NCBI GenBank assembly: GCA_023388075.1
Contig: JAEWGX010000013.1
Span: 39,976-103,975 of the forward strand
DNA from: Pseudomonadota bacterium
GTDB taxonomy: Bacteria; Pseudomonadota; Gammaproteobacteria; Burkholderiales; Burkholderiaceae_E
Direction: 5' to 3'
DNA length: 64,000 bases
Shown here: piece after piece, positions 52,851 to 62,351 of the stretch
Layout: every line of letters begins with the position of its first letter
Numbering within the stretch: position 1 is the stretch's first letter
Position numbers and translations under genes: made by a program
The notes under the pieces: model-generated
What the model was told of the DNA's origin: nothing
Database searches by the model: none
Seen by the model: only the letters and a program-made list of their open reading frames with translations

Positions 52851-53927
52851 CTACTTCATCCCGGGCTTGATCCGGCTGTTGAACTCATTGGTGAAGACGT
52901 CCTCGAGGACCACCGGCTTCTCCGGCTTGTTGGAGCCGAAGGTGATCTCCATCGTCTTCTGCATGAGCTCCGGCTCGATCCAGCCCAGGCCGTGCTTCGC
53001 CGAGCGCTCGGTCACGCACAGGTCGAGGATCTGCGGCATGGTGGCAAGCAGGGTGTCGCGATCCAGCCCCGGCACCATCTCGACCATCGCGTCGATCGAG
53101 GCGGCCGGATCGGCCTTGGCGTCGCGCCAGCCCTTGTGGGTCGCGCGCAGGAAGCGCTCGATCAGCTTGGGATTCTTCGCGATGGTGTCCTTGTTCACGA
53201 AGTAGGTGTGCCCGTAGATGGGCAGGCCGTAGTCCGCCCACAGCAGGTTGCCCACCTCGCCCTTGCCGAGCACCTTCTCCCAGATGGCATAGCTCGTGTA
53301 GAGATCGAAGGCGCCGGCGACCTCGTTGCCGGCCACGATCGCCTGCTTGCCTTCGGGCTTGACGTTGACCAGCGTGATCGACTGCGGATCGATTCCGTTC
53401 AGCTTCGCGAAGGCCGGCCACAGCACCCGGTGCGAGTCCGCCGGGGGCACCGCGATCTTCTTGCCGACCAGGTCCTTCGGCGACTTGATGTCGGCCGATT
53501 TCCTGAAGAAGACGTTGTTGCCGGCCTTGTCGTAGACCACCGCCACCATCTTGAGGTTGGCGCCCTTGCTGATCGCGGTGAGCACCGTCGGCGCGTCCGA
53601 GATGCCGACGTCGGACTGGCCGAGATCGATCTTCTTCGCGCTGTCCGAGGAGCCGCTGCCGCGCAGCACGGTGAGGTCGAGCCCCTCCTCCTTGTAGTAG
53701 CCGCGCTTGAGCGCGAGGTAGATGGGCGAGTGGTCCGCGAGGTGGAACCAGTTGAGCTGCAACTGGACCTTGTCGGCTGCCGCTGCCGGCAGCGCGAGCG
53801 CCATGCCGGCAAGACCGGTGGCGAGCGCGGCCGCCGCCAGTCGCAGGCGGCCGGAGGCATGCCGGCGGGGATGCGGGGAAGGTTGCCCGGCGGTGCGCGC
53901 CAAGGATAGGGTGGGTGCTTCGGTCAT
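52851..53927 (-). CDS. NMT1/ThiY-type ABC substrate-binding protein
   Basis: 358 residues, signal peptide ending near AAAADK (about residue 50). The mature protein has the pattern KVQLQLNWFHLADHSPIYLALKRGYYKEEGLDLTVL, SAKKIDLGQSDVGISDAPTVL and the LVGKKIAVPPADSH stretch of the NMT1/THI5-like family (ligands include pyrimidines, riboflavin-like compounds and aromatic or sulfonate compounds). It is the last gene of the block transcribed leftward from 59054, after two permeases, an ATPase and two enzymes. Confidence 0.9.
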   Translation of the reverse strand: MTEAPTLSLARTAGQPSPHPRRHASGRLRLAAAALATGLAGMALALPAAAADKVQLQLNWFHLADHSPIYLALKRGYYKEEGLDLTVLRGSGSSDSAKKIDLGQSDVGISDAPTVLTAISKGANLKMVAVVYDKAGNNVFFRKSADIKSPKDLVGKKIAVPPADSHRVLWPAFAKLNGIDPQSITLVNVKPEGKQAIVAGNEVAGAFDLYTSYAIWEKVLGKGEVGNLLWADYGLPIYGHTYFVNKDTIAKNPKLIERFLRATHKGWRDAKADPAASIDAMVEMVPGLDRDTLLATMPQILDLCVTERSAKHGLGWIEPELMQKTMEITFGSNKPEKPVVLEDVFTNEFNSRIKPGMK

Positions 53928-53976
53928 GTCTCGCTCCGTTTCGTCTTGGGTCGGGCCGCTGGCGGGCCGGTGCGTG

Positions 53977-54852
53977 CTACACGGTGGTGTCCTCGCGATG
54001 GGCCCACGGCGCGACCACCCGCTCCACCGCCACCACCAGGCCGTAGAGCACCAGGCCGAGGACCGAAATCAGGATCAGGGACGCGAAGATGGAGGCCGTC
54101 TCCATGGTCACGCCGCCGGTGATGATCAGCGACCCGAGCCCGCGCTCGGACGCGACGAACTCGCCGACCAGGGCGCCGATGACGCTCATGGTGGCCGCGA
54201 GCTTCAGCCCGACGAAGATGTACGGGATGGCGTTCGGGAAGCGGATCTTGCGCAGCACCTGCCAGCGGCTCGCGCGCAAGGTGCGCACCAGGTCCAGCAT
54301 CTCCGGCTCCGCGGCGGCCAGGCCGACGGCGGTGTTGACCACCATCGGGAAGAACGCGATGGTGGTGCCGATCAGGATGTTGGGCCAGATGCCGTAGCCG
54401 AGCCACACCACGAAGAGCGGCGCCAGCGCGATCTTCGGCAGCGTGTTGAAGAGCACCAGCACCGGCATCACGGTGCGCAGGAGCAGGTCGTTCCAGACCA
54501 CGATCACGGCGAGCGCGATGCCCAGCACGGCCGAGAGCACGAACGCGCCGAGAACCGCATAGAGCGTGGCGAGCAGGTTCTCCGTCCAGCGGTAGTTGGC
54601 GTCGAAGAGCTCCATGAACGCCGCCGACGGCGTGGGCAGGATGTACTCCTTGATACCGAGCCAGACCACGAGGACCTGCCAGATGACCACCAGTGCGATC
54701 ATCACCAGGACGCTCGGCAGGTAGTAGACGAAGGCGGCCTGCGCCTTTGCGAGCAGGCCCGGCTCGCGATCCGGGTCGGCCGGCACGGGGGCGTCCGTTC
54801 GCTTCAAGGCGGGCTCCGTGCCCACGCCGCTTTCGGGGCCCGCCGCCGACAT
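53977..54852 (-). CDS. ABC transporter permease
   Basis: 291 residues with about six membrane helices. The EAA-like loop is LRASRWQVLRKIRFPNAIPYIFVGLKLAATMSVIGALVGEF, as in SsuC/TauC-type permeases. ATG at 54852 is 4 bp after the enolase stop (TAGCGTCATG), so translation is coupled. The N-terminus (about 1-40) is hydrophilic. It pairs with the ATPase at 56432-57226. Confidence 0.93.
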   Translation of the reverse strand: MSAAGPESGVGTEPALKRTDAPVPADPDREPGLLAKAQAAFVYYLPSVLVMIALVVIWQVLVVWLGIKEYILPTPSAAFMELFDANYRWTENLLATLYAVLGAFVLSAVLGIALAVIVVWNDLLLRTVMPVLVLFNTLPKIALAPLFVVWLGYGIWPNILIGTTIAFFPMVVNTAVGLAAAEPEMLDLVRTLRASRWQVLRKIRFPNAIPYIFVGLKLAATMSVIGALVGEFVASERGLGSLIITGGVTMETASIFASLILISVLGLVLYGLVVAVERVVAPWAHREDTTV

Positions 54853-54856
54853 GACG

Positions 54857-56335
54857 CTAGACCGGCGGCAGGGCCGCCCTCGCGGCGGCGACGTCCATGG
54901 GACGCATCGTGTCCCACTGGGGCAGTGGCCCGCTCGCGAAGCCGGTGCAGCCAAGCGAGCCGATCGCGAGCGTGCCGTCGCGGATCTTCACCCGGACCGC
55001 GCCGTGGCTGCGCTCGTAGAGATCGGGATGGGCCGCGAGGAAGGCTTCCTGCTCGGCCTCCGGCAGTCCGGCCATCCCGTTCACGTAGTGGTGGCCGTTG
55101 CGCTCGACGTGACGGATGCCCATCAGCGACACCAGCGCGAGATCCTGCTGCAGCGCCAGCCCGGCCTGGATCGTCAGGTCCTCCGCGCTCATGATGTAGC
55201 GCGCGTTGGTCGGGTCCGAGCTCTCGTCATGCGCCACCTGGTGGTTCCACATCTGGCAGCGCGCGCGGTTGATCAGCGACTTGTAGAAGCCCTTGCAGGT
55301 CTTGGAGGAGACGCCGGTGTAGCCGCACTCGCGGGCGGCGACGAACGAATCCAGCGAATCGTCGGACTCGTCGATGATCACCGGGATCTGCGCGGAGAGG
55401 CCGCTCACGTTCTGTGTCAGCGCCGCCTGGCGGCGGATCGGCTGCTCGATGAAGGCGATGCTGCCGCACAGGCGCGCGAGCCTGGGCTCGCTGCGCATCC
55501 GGTGCCAGAGCTCGAGGACGCCGTCGACGTCGTCGTACTGCTCGTTGCCGTCGAGCGAGGCGCGATAGCCGCCCTCGACCCGATCGAGCGCGTGGGCAAT
55601 CGCGGAGAGCCGCTCGATGTCGGCCTGCATGTTGCCGCCCACCTTCAGCTTGAACCAGCGATGGCCGTAGGCCTTGACCACTTCCTCGAGCGTCTCGGGC
55701 AAGCCGTCGCCGACCGGATCGGACTGGTCCTCGAACGTGATCGGGTCCACCAACCCCACGGTGTGGCGGGCACTGATGGTGGATGCCGGCTGCAGCCCGG
55801 CCAGGAACCCGGGAAGGTCGAAGGCGGCGAGGTCGGGACAGAGCTCGGTCGGGCCCATGCCGATCAGGTTCTGGCGCACCGCCTGGTGAAACGGCACGTC
55901 GAGCGCCCGGCAGACGGCATCCAGCACCGCGCGATCGACCAGCGCCGGCCCGAATCCGGCCACGAGTCCGTTCAACCCGAGGCGGGCGGCCGCGGACCGC
56001 TGCGATTCGTAGTGGCGCGTGAAGTGCCCGAACGGACTGGTGGGCGAACCCTGGCGGTAGAGATCGGCCGCGATGCCGATCGCCGCGCGCAGCTGGTTGA
56101 AGTTGTCCTCGTTGCTGAGCGCGGGGTTCTTGTCGAACCACTTCGGCGCGAGCAGCTCGGCCGCGCCGCCTTCGGCCCGGCGGCCGTCCTGCAGCCGTAC
56201 CCGCACCCGGGCGAAGGCCTGCGGCGCCTCGGTGAGGGTGACGACGCCGAAGCGAAACGGCATGCGCAGCCGCACGTCCCGCTCGAAGAGGTCGATCGCC
56301 TCGATGGCGACGTCTGGTGAGGTATCGGTGCTCAT
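54857..56335 (-). CDS. enolase-superfamily protein, long form
   Basis: 492 residues, longer than typical mandelate racemases (350-400). Key motifs: FKLKVGG (Lys-x-Lys), the metal ligands in DGNEQYD, IEQP and IDESDDS, and SSKTCKG with a second lysine, so a complete acid/base set is visible. It lies inside an ABC operon, so its substrate is presumably what the transporter imports. The N-terminal capping domain is about residues 1-190, and a C-terminal extension is present. Confidence 0.85.
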   Translation of the reverse strand: MSTDTSPDVAIEAIDLFERDVRLRMPFRFGVVTLTEAPQAFARVRVRLQDGRRAEGGAAELLAPKWFDKNPALSNEDNFNQLRAAIGIAADLYRQGSPTSPFGHFTRHYESQRSAAARLGLNGLVAGFGPALVDRAVLDAVCRALDVPFHQAVRQNLIGMGPTELCPDLAAFDLPGFLAGLQPASTISARHTVGLVDPITFEDQSDPVGDGLPETLEEVVKAYGHRWFKLKVGGNMQADIERLSAIAHALDRVEGGYRASLDGNEQYDDVDGVLELWHRMRSEPRLARLCGSIAFIEQPIRRQAALTQNVSGLSAQIPVIIDESDDSLDSFVAARECGYTGVSSKTCKGFYKSLINRARCQMWNHQVAHDESSDPTNARYIMSAEDLTIQAGLALQQDLALVSLMGIRHVERNGHHYVNGMAGLPEAEQEAFLAAHPDLYERSHGAVRVKIRDGTLAIGSLGCTGFASGPLPQWDTMRPMDVAAARAALPPV

Positions 56336-56431
56336 CCTAGTTCTCCATGGCGCCGCGGATCCAGCTTCGCCAGCCCGCCGGCGAAGCCCGCCGCTGGAGG
56401 GTACTACCTTCGGTCGCTTCGGGGCGCGTCC

Positions 56432-57226
56432 TCATTCCATGCCAAGCAGCTTGTACACGCGCCGAGTGTAGGCGCCGAAGCGTTCCTGTGTCTTCATGTC
56501 GAGCGTCCGGGGATAGGGCAGCTCGATCCCGAAGTTGTCCGCCATCCGTGCCGGCCCGGCGGTGAAGACGACCACCCGCGTGCCGAGGAACACCGCCTCG
56601 GAGATGCCGTGGGTGACGAAGATGATGGTCTTGCCGGATTCCTTCCAGATGCGCAACAGCTCCAGGTTCATCTTCTCCCGGGTGAGCGCATCGAGCGCAC
56701 CGAACGGCTCGTCCATCAGGATCAGCTTCGGATCGTGGATGAGCGCGCGCGCGATGGCGGCGCGCTGCTGCATGCCGCCGGAGAGCTCGTACGGATACTT
56801 GTCCTCGTAGCCGGACAGGCCTACCAGCGCGAGGAGCTCGCGGCCGCGTGCCCGGGCGGAAGCCATCGGCTGGCCCAGCAGCTCCGCCGGCAGCAGCACG
56901 TTGTCCAGGATCTTGCGCCACTTGAGCAGCAGCGGCGCCTGGAACACCATGCCGATGTCGCGCGCCGGATCGAACGGATGGGTGGCCGAGCCGATGCGCA
57001 CCTCACCCTGGTCGTGCCCGTGCAGCCCGGCGAGGATCTTGAGCAGGGTGGACTTGCCGCAGCCCGAAGGGCCGACCAGAGAGACCAGCTCGCCGGGCAG
57101 CACGTCGAACGTGGCATCCGAGATGGCCAGGTGTTCCTTGCGGCCGGTCCGGTAGATCTTGCTGACGCCGGCCAGGTGGATGAACGGCTCCACTCGGGTC
57201 GGCTCGGGGGCGGTGGCAGTGGTCAT
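56432..57226 (-). CDS. ABC transporter ATP-binding protein (SsuB/TauB-like)
   Basis: 264 residues. Walker A GPSGCGKST at 52-60, signature LSGGMQQR at 148-155, Walker B LILMDEPFGALD at 168-179. The family is that of nitrate/sulfonate/taurine-type importers. Its ATG overlaps the upstream permease stop by 4 bp. There is one ATPase for the two permeases in this block. Confidence 0.95.
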   Translation of the reverse strand: MTTATAPEPTRVEPFIHLAGVSKIYRTGRKEHLAISDATFDVLPGELVSLVGPSGCGKSTLLKILAGLHGHDQGEVRIGSATHPFDPARDIGMVFQAPLLLKWRKILDNVLLPAELLGQPMASARARGRELLALVGLSGYEDKYPYELSGGMQQRAAIARALIHDPKLILMDEPFGALDALTREKMNLELLRIWKESGKTIIFVTHGISEAVFLGTRVVVFTAGPARMADNFGIELPYPRTLDMKTQERFGAYTRRVYKLLGME

Positions 57227-57993
57227 CGGACTCTCGCGTCCTTCGGGATCAGGAGATATTCGAGCAGCAGGACCAGCCCGTAGAGGACCATGCCGAGCAC
57301 GGTGATGAGAATGACCGCCATGAACATCGCCGGCGTGTCGAGCGTGACCTGCACCTGCAGCATCAGGTAGCCCAGCCCCTTGTCGGAACCGAGGAACTCA
57401 CCGACGATCGCGCCGGCGACGGCCAGGATGGCGCCGACCTTCATGCCCGCGAAGATGTAGGGCAGGGAGCCGGGCAGCTGCACCTTGGTGAAGAGCTGCC
57501 AGCGGGTACCCCGCAGCGAGCGGACCAGGTCCAGCAGGTCGGGCTCGATCTCGCGCAGGCCCTTGGCGGTGTTGAGCAGGATCGGGAACACCGCGATGGA
57601 GAAGGCCATCAGCGTGTTGGGCAGCACGCCGTACTTGAACCACACGATGAAGAGCGGTCCCAGGGCGACCTTCGGGATCATGTTGAGCGTCACCAGCAGC
57701 GGAAGCATCAGCGCCTCGAGCGTCCGCGACCAGGTGAAGGCGAGCGCGAGCAGCACGCCCACCACCAGGGCGAGGAAGTAGCCGCCGAAGATCTCCGTGC
57801 CGGTGACCCAGGTGTTGAACCACCAGTCGTAATTGGGCTCGAGCAGCGAGGAGACCGTGTCGCCGGGCGAGGGCATGACGAAGCGTGGGACTTCGCCGAT
57901 GCTCACGAAAAGGTACCAGCCGAGCACCAGCGCCACATGGGCGAGGATCGCCATGGTGTAGCGCGTTGCCGCGGAATCGAAGCGAGATGTCAT
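57223..57993 (-). CDS. ABC transporter permease
   Basis: 256 residues with about six helices and the EAA-like segment LRGTRWQLFTKVQLPGSLPYIFAGMKVGAILAVAGAIVGEFLGS. ATG at 57993 overlaps the DapA-like stop (ATGA), so it is translationally coupled. A second permease, with the one at 53977-54852, in the same operon suggests a heterodimeric channel or two transporters sharing the ATPase. Confidence 0.93.
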   Translation of the reverse strand: MTSRFDSAATRYTMAILAHVALVLGWYLFVSIGEVPRFVMPSPGDTVSSLLEPNYDWWFNTWVTGTEIFGGYFLALVVGVLLALAFTWSRTLEALMLPLLVTLNMIPKVALGPLFIVWFKYGVLPNTLMAFSIAVFPILLNTAKGLREIEPDLLDLVRSLRGTRWQLFTKVQLPGSLPYIFAGMKVGAILAVAGAIVGEFLGSDKGLGYLMLQVQVTLDTPAMFMAVILITVLGMVLYGLVLLLEYLLIPKDARVR

Positions 57994-59054
57994 TGACCGA
58001 GCCATCGTGAAAGGTTCGCGGCGACGAAGGCGTCGTCCGCGAGGTCCGCGTGCTCACGGCACACCCTGTCGATCTCCTCCGCTTGGCCGGGCGACAGGGT
58101 CTCTTCCGGATCCAGGCACCAGATGCCGCGAAGCAGGCCCTGGCGACGCAGCACCTCGTGGCAACCGGGAATGCAGCCGGCGAAGTCATTGGCCACGTCG
58201 AAGAAGGCGCTGTTGCAGTCGGTCACCCTGGAGTCCAGGGCAAGCAGGTCCGCATCGATCGGCCCTGCTGCGACCGCGGCGTGGATTCTAGCAAGCAACT
58301 GCACCGCCGAACGCGTCCAGACGCTCCAGTGGCCGAGAAGCCCACCGCGGATCGACACTCGGACCGGCTCGCCATCACGCATGACATCGAAGGGGGTCAC
58401 GAGGTCCAGCACGATATGGTCGTCGTTGCCGGTGTAGAGGGTGACCCGCTCCTCGGCACGGGCCGCCACGACCCCCCGGATCACGTCCAGCGTGCGGTAG
58501 CGGTTGAACGGCGCCATCTTGATCGCGACGACGTTCTCGATGGCCGCGAACCGCTCCCAGAACGCCGGCGGCAGGAGGATGCCGCCCACCGATGTCTGCA
58601 GGTAGAAGCCGACCAGGGGAATCACCGAGGCCACTTCGGCGCAATGAGCGACCAGCTCGTCGATCGAGCTGCCCTTCATCGGCGCCAGCGAGAGCAGGCC
58701 GGCGTGATAGCCGTGCGAAATCGCGATCTCCGCCTCGCGCCGGGCCTGGGCGGTGCGCCCGGCCAGCCCCGCGATCATCACCAGGGGGCGGTCGGTCCAT
58801 TCGCGGGCGGTCTGCGCAGCCAGCTCGAGCACCGGCTCGTAGAGGCCCACGTCGCGGATCGCGAACTGCGTGGAGTGCACGCCCACCGCCAGGCCGCCGG
58901 ATCCGGCGTCGACGTAGTAGCGGGTGAGGGCGCGCTGTCGCTCGCGGTCCAGCCTGCGGTTCTCGTCGAGGGCAAGCGGATGCGCCGGGATCGCGCTGCC
59001 ACGACGCAGCGGCTCGAGCACGGTGGCGGGAAGGTCTGTCCAGTGAAGCTTCAT
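57990..59054 (-). CDS. dihydrodipicolinate synthase/N-acetylneuraminate lyase family protein
   Basis: 354 residues, longer than DapA (about 290). The Schiff-base lysine appears to be in VVAIKMAPFNRYRT. RYYVDAGSGGLAVGVHSTQF corresponds to the pyruvate-binding start of the family. ATG at 59054 with a weak ribosome site. First gene of the leftward block; it is likely an aldolase or retro-aldolase on an intermediate of the same pathway. Family assignment is good, substrate is unknown. Confidence 0.85.
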   Translation of the reverse strand: MKLHWTDLPATVLEPLRRGSAIPAHPLALDENRRLDRERQRALTRYYVDAGSGGLAVGVHSTQFAIRDVGLYEPVLELAAQTAREWTDRPLVMIAGLAGRTAQARREAEIAISHGYHAGLLSLAPMKGSSIDELVAHCAEVASVIPLVGFYLQTSVGGILLPPAFWERFAAIENVVAIKMAPFNRYRTLDVIRGVVAARAEERVTLYTGNDDHIVLDLVTPFDVMRDGEPVRVSIRGGLLGHWSVWTRSAVQLLARIHAAVAAGPIDADLLALDSRVTDCNSAFFDVANDFAGCIPGCHEVLRRQGLLRGIWCLDPEETLSPGQAEEIDRVCREHADLADDAFVAANLSRWLGQ

Positions 59055-59143
59055 GGCTTGGCGCAATCCGATGGAGTTGGGGCGGAAAGGGGCACGCGCC
59101 GCCGGCAGCGCCGGCGGGAAGCGACCTCGGGATTCCATGGGGC

Positions 59144-59200
59144 TTTCGCGCGCGCTGCGGCCCCGTACAATAAATCTGGAGCAAGTAACTAGTCGGTTAA
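59144..59200 (+). promoter_or_regulatory. promoter and TetR-type operator between the DapA-like and SBP genes
   Basis: For the rightward gene: -35-like TTTCGC at 59144-59149 (weak), 16-bp spacer, -10-like TACAAT at 59166-59171. Operator GTAACT-AGTC-GGTTAA at 59185-59200 begins 13 bp after the -10. It may also serve the leftward operon: a weak pair TTCCAT (59228-59223)/TAGATT (59204-59199) on the minus strand overlaps it. Fourth intergenic region of the same motif family when counted with 63.4 kb. Confidence 0.55.
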
Positions 59201-59275
59201 TCTACTCCATTCCGGCAGGCGCATGGAACCCTGGTCCTGCGCGGCTCGGATGGGAACAAACATACAGGAGATTCC

Positions 59276-60298
59276 ATGTCGATTCGAACCAGAATGGGAC
59301 GGGGCGCGGGCGCCGCCATCACCGCTGCCGCGGCGGTCGCGGCCACCCTGTTCGCCGCCGCCCCCGCCGCGGCCCAGACCCGGGTGGATTTCATCCTCAA
59401 CTGGGTACCGGGCGGTGACCACGTGCCGTACTACTACGCCAAGAAGATGGGCTGGTACGAGAAGGAAGGGATTGATCTGAACATCGAGCCCGGCAAGGGC
59501 TCCGCGCTCGCCACCCAGAAGGTCGGCGCCGGCGCGAACCCGATCGGGCTCGCCGACATGGCGGGCGTCCTCGTGGCCAAGGGCAAGGGCGCGGACACGG
59601 TGGCCGTCTACAACGTCTACGCCAACTCGCCGCAGGGGATGTACTGGCTGAAGAGCTCGGGCATCGGCGGCATCAAGGACCTCGTCGGCAAGAAGATCGG
59701 CAACCCCGCCGCCGACGGCGCCCGCGTGATGTGGCCCGCGCTCGCCAAGGCCAACGGCATCGATCCGAAATCGGTCACCTGGGTCAACATCGACGCCAAT
59801 GCCAAGCTGGCGGGGCTGAAGTCGGGCGCGATCGACGCCACCACGTCGTTCTACAACATCCACCACATCTTCCAGCGCGAGCTCGGCGACAACATGGGCT
59901 TCCTCGCCTGGCGCGACGCGGGGCTGAATCCCTACGGCAACTCCATCATCGTCAACGCCAAGTACCTCGCCGCGAACAAGCCGGTGGTGGAGAAGTTCGT
60001 GAAGGTCACCCAGCGCGCGTTCGCCGCCTGCGTGAAGGAGCCCAAGCCCTGCGTGCAGGCCATGATCGATGCCAACGGCGCTCTCAAGTTCGACAACGAG
60101 CTGGAGAACTGGCACCTGGTGGAGGTGCTCATGAGCGACAAGTTCTCGCGCGAGGTGGCGCTGGGCATCCACGACGACGCCCGCATGCAGGACGACTACA
60201 AGCTGGTGAAGGAGTACATCGGCCTGGACAAGGACTTCGACGTGAAGAGCGTCTACACCAACGAGTTCCTGGACCGTTCGATCAAGATGACGAAGTAG
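59276..60298 (+). CDS. NMT1/ThiY-type ABC substrate-binding protein
   Basis: 340 residues with signal peptide (about 1-33, ending APAAAQT). The pattern VDFILNWVPGGDHVPYYYAKKMGWYEKEGIDL and LVGKKIGNPAADGARVM matches the NMT1 family. It is transcribed away from the DapA-like operon, with its own TetR-type operator. It likely binds the same or a related ligand as the other receptor, and uses the permeases/ATPase of the leftward operon. Confidence 0.9.
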   Translation: MSIRTRMGRGAGAAITAAAAVAATLFAAAPAAAQTRVDFILNWVPGGDHVPYYYAKKMGWYEKEGIDLNIEPGKGSALATQKVGAGANPIGLADMAGVLVAKGKGADTVAVYNVYANSPQGMYWLKSSGIGGIKDLVGKKIGNPAADGARVMWPALAKANGIDPKSVTWVNIDANAKLAGLKSGAIDATTSFYNIHHIFQRELGDNMGFLAWRDAGLNPYGNSIIVNAKYLAANKPVVEKFVKVTQRAFAACVKEPKPCVQAMIDANGALKFDNELENWHLVEVLMSDKFSREVALGIHDDARMQDDYKLVKEYIGLDKDFDVKSVYTNEFLDRSIKMTK

Positions 60299-60314
60299 TC
60301 CGCCGAAGCGGAGG

Positions 60315-61289
60315 TCAGCCCAGCTCCGGGCCGGCCATGAGAACGAGGCGCGCCGGATCTCCGGGCGCCTCGGTCGCGCCGTGGACCATGCGGGTGAACG
60401 GCCGCTGGAGCACGAAGCCCCGCGACACGAGCGCCGGCAGCAGCGCGAGGTGGCGGTCGGCCAGATCGATGTACACCGCCCCCGGCATCGCCGCGAGCAC
60501 TTCCTCCAGCAGGGCGAGCGCCGTCGCGTCGTCCGGCGCGTGCATCGGGCCGGCTTGGCTGGCCTCCCGGCCGTCACGGCCGAGGCAGTAGCCGACGACG
60601 CGACCGTCGCGTTCCGCGACCCGCGCGGCCCCCGGCAGCCGTTCGGCCAGGTGCCGCAGCAGCGCCTCGCGATCACCGCCGAACGCCGGCCGGTCCAGCG
60701 CCATCACCGCCGGCCAATCGGACGCCAGCAGCGGCCGCAGGCGACAACCCGGCGCTGCCGCCATCGACGCTGCCGTGGCCGACTGCGCAGCCCCCGCCGC
60801 GGATTCGTCCGCGCCCGTCGCGAGCGCCTCCCGGCGATAGCGGCGAAACCCCCAGGTCGGCTCGAATCCCTCGCGGCGGTAGACGGGAAATCCCGCGGGC
60901 GTGGCATCGAGCACCGGCACCAGGCGGTCGACGGCGAGATGGGCAAGCGCATGGCGCAGAAGCTGCGAGGCAAAGCCGCGGCGCTGGAACTCCGGCAGGA
61001 CCAGCACCATGCTGACCCAGGCGCATCCCGGCCGTTGCGGCGCTACCGGCGCGTAGGGAACCACCACGGTGGACGCCGCGAGCCGGATCGACCCGTCCTC
61101 GGCCTTGGCGTCGATGCCCCAGCCACGACCGAGCGCGAGCATGATCCGCCAGTCGGCCGCGCTCTGGTTCCAGTTGGCCGAGAGCGACAGCGCGAGGCAG
61201 CCGTCCAGGTCGGCCTCGCCCAGCGGGCGTACCGTCCCCGGCTCGCCGTCCGAAGGACGCGCCGCCGGGCCCGTCTCAGTACTTGCCAT
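60315..61289 (-). CDS. tandem GNAT-domain acetyltransferase
   Basis: 324 residues with two GNAT-like halves: the first with VSMVLVLPEFQRRGFASQLLRHAL (acetyl-CoA P-loop region), the second after about residue 180 (CRLRPLLASDWPAVMALDRPAFG). The ATG overlaps the last codons of the epimerase by 14 bp, suggesting one transcript with it and the MetE-like gene. Target unknown. Confidence 0.85.
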   Translation of the reverse strand: MASTETGPAARPSDGEPGTVRPLGEADLDGCLALSLSANWNQSAADWRIMLALGRGWGIDAKAEDGSIRLAASTVVVPYAPVAPQRPGCAWVSMVLVLPEFQRRGFASQLLRHALAHLAVDRLVPVLDATPAGFPVYRREGFEPTWGFRRYRREALATGADESAAGAAQSATAASMAAAPGCRLRPLLASDWPAVMALDRPAFGGDREALLRHLAERLPGAARVAERDGRVVGYCLGRDGREASQAGPMHAPDDATALALLEEVLAAMPGAVYIDLADRHLALLPALVSRGFVLQRPFTRMVHGATEAPGDPARLVLMAGPELG

Positions 61290-62325
61290 CCCGGGTGGAG
61301 AAGTGGGTCGGCTTGCCGAGCCCGGGCTGGCCGCGCGCCACCCAGTCCGCCACCCAGTCGATCATGCGATCGATCGGCACCCGTGGCCGTCCGAAGAGGC
61401 GCTGCGATTCGGTGGTGTCCTCGAGCCAGGCGGTGGGCGCCTCGGTGCCGGAGAACTTCGGCGTCACGCCGAAGCGCTTGCCGAACTCGGTGGCGAGCCA
61501 CCGGATGCTGGTGTGCTCGGGGCCGGTGATGTTGATCGGGCTGGTCGGCGTGGTGCAGTGCGCGAGCAGGCGCAGCGACTGGTCGTTGGCGTCGCCCTGC
61601 CAGATCACGTCGGCATGGCCCATCGTGAGGTCCAGGGTGACGCCGCCGTAGACGGCGGTCGCCACGTCGTGCAGCACCCCGTAGCGGGTGTCGATCGCGT
61701 AGGACAGGCGGACCAGGCGCCCCGGCGTGCCGTGCTTGCGCGAGCCGTACTCGAACATGCGCTCGCGGCCGACGCAGGAGTTGGCGTAGTCGCCGGCAGG
61801 CGGCTCGGCGGGTGTCGCCTCGCTCGCGCCGGGGCCGTCCACCGGCACGAACGGATAGACGCAGGCGGTGGAGAACGCGACGATGCGCGCTTCGCGGTAG
61901 GTCTCGGCGACCATCATCGGGACGCCGACGTTCATCATCCAGGTGAGCGACGCGTTGTCGGCTGCGCCGAACTTGTGGCCCGCCATGAAGACGACGTTGT
62001 TCACGCCGTCGGCCACGTTCGGCAGGCGCTCGAGCGCGGCTCGGTCGAGCAGGTCGCAGGCGATGCACTCGATGCCCTGTGATTCCAGGCGCGACACCAG
62101 CGAGGGATCCGAGAAGCGGGCGACGCCGATCACGCGCTTGGCGGGCGCGGCGCGCTTGGCCATGCGGGCGAGGGTGGGGCCCATCTTGCCGCCGACCCCG
62201 AGCACCACGATGTCGCCATCGACGCGTGCCAGGTCGTCGACCAGCCCCGGCGAGGGCTCGGTCATGAAGTCCTCGAGCGCCTCGACGTCGGCGAAGCGGT
62301 CGGGCAGGGTGGAGGGGTCGGTCAT
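61276..62325 (-). CDS. NAD-dependent epimerase/dehydratase
   Basis: 349 residues. Rossmann-like motif VLGVGGKMGPTLARM (about 41-55), ACDLLDRAALERL, the turn VVFMAGHKF and a possible Tyr-containing site near SCVGRERMFEYG. The usual TGxxGxxG is modified to GVGGKMG, so cofactor binding may differ. It overlaps the GNAT gene and follows the MetE-like gene; an odd mix but plausible catabolic operon. Confidence 0.8.
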   Translation of the reverse strand: MTDPSTLPDRFADVEALEDFMTEPSPGLVDDLARVDGDIVVLGVGGKMGPTLARMAKRAAPAKRVIGVARFSDPSLVSRLESQGIECIACDLLDRAALERLPNVADGVNNVVFMAGHKFGAADNASLTWMMNVGVPMMVAETYREARIVAFSTACVYPFVPVDGPGASEATPAEPPAGDYANSCVGRERMFEYGSRKHGTPGRLVRLSYAIDTRYGVLHDVATAVYGGVTLDLTMGHADVIWQGDANDQSLRLLAHCTTPTSPINITGPEHTSIRWLATEFGKRFGVTPKFSGTEAPTAWLEDTTESQRLFGRPRVPIDRMIDWVADWVARGQPGLGKPTHFSTRDGKY

Positions 62326-62351
62326 CGTCGGGTCCGTCTTCGTCGGTTTCG

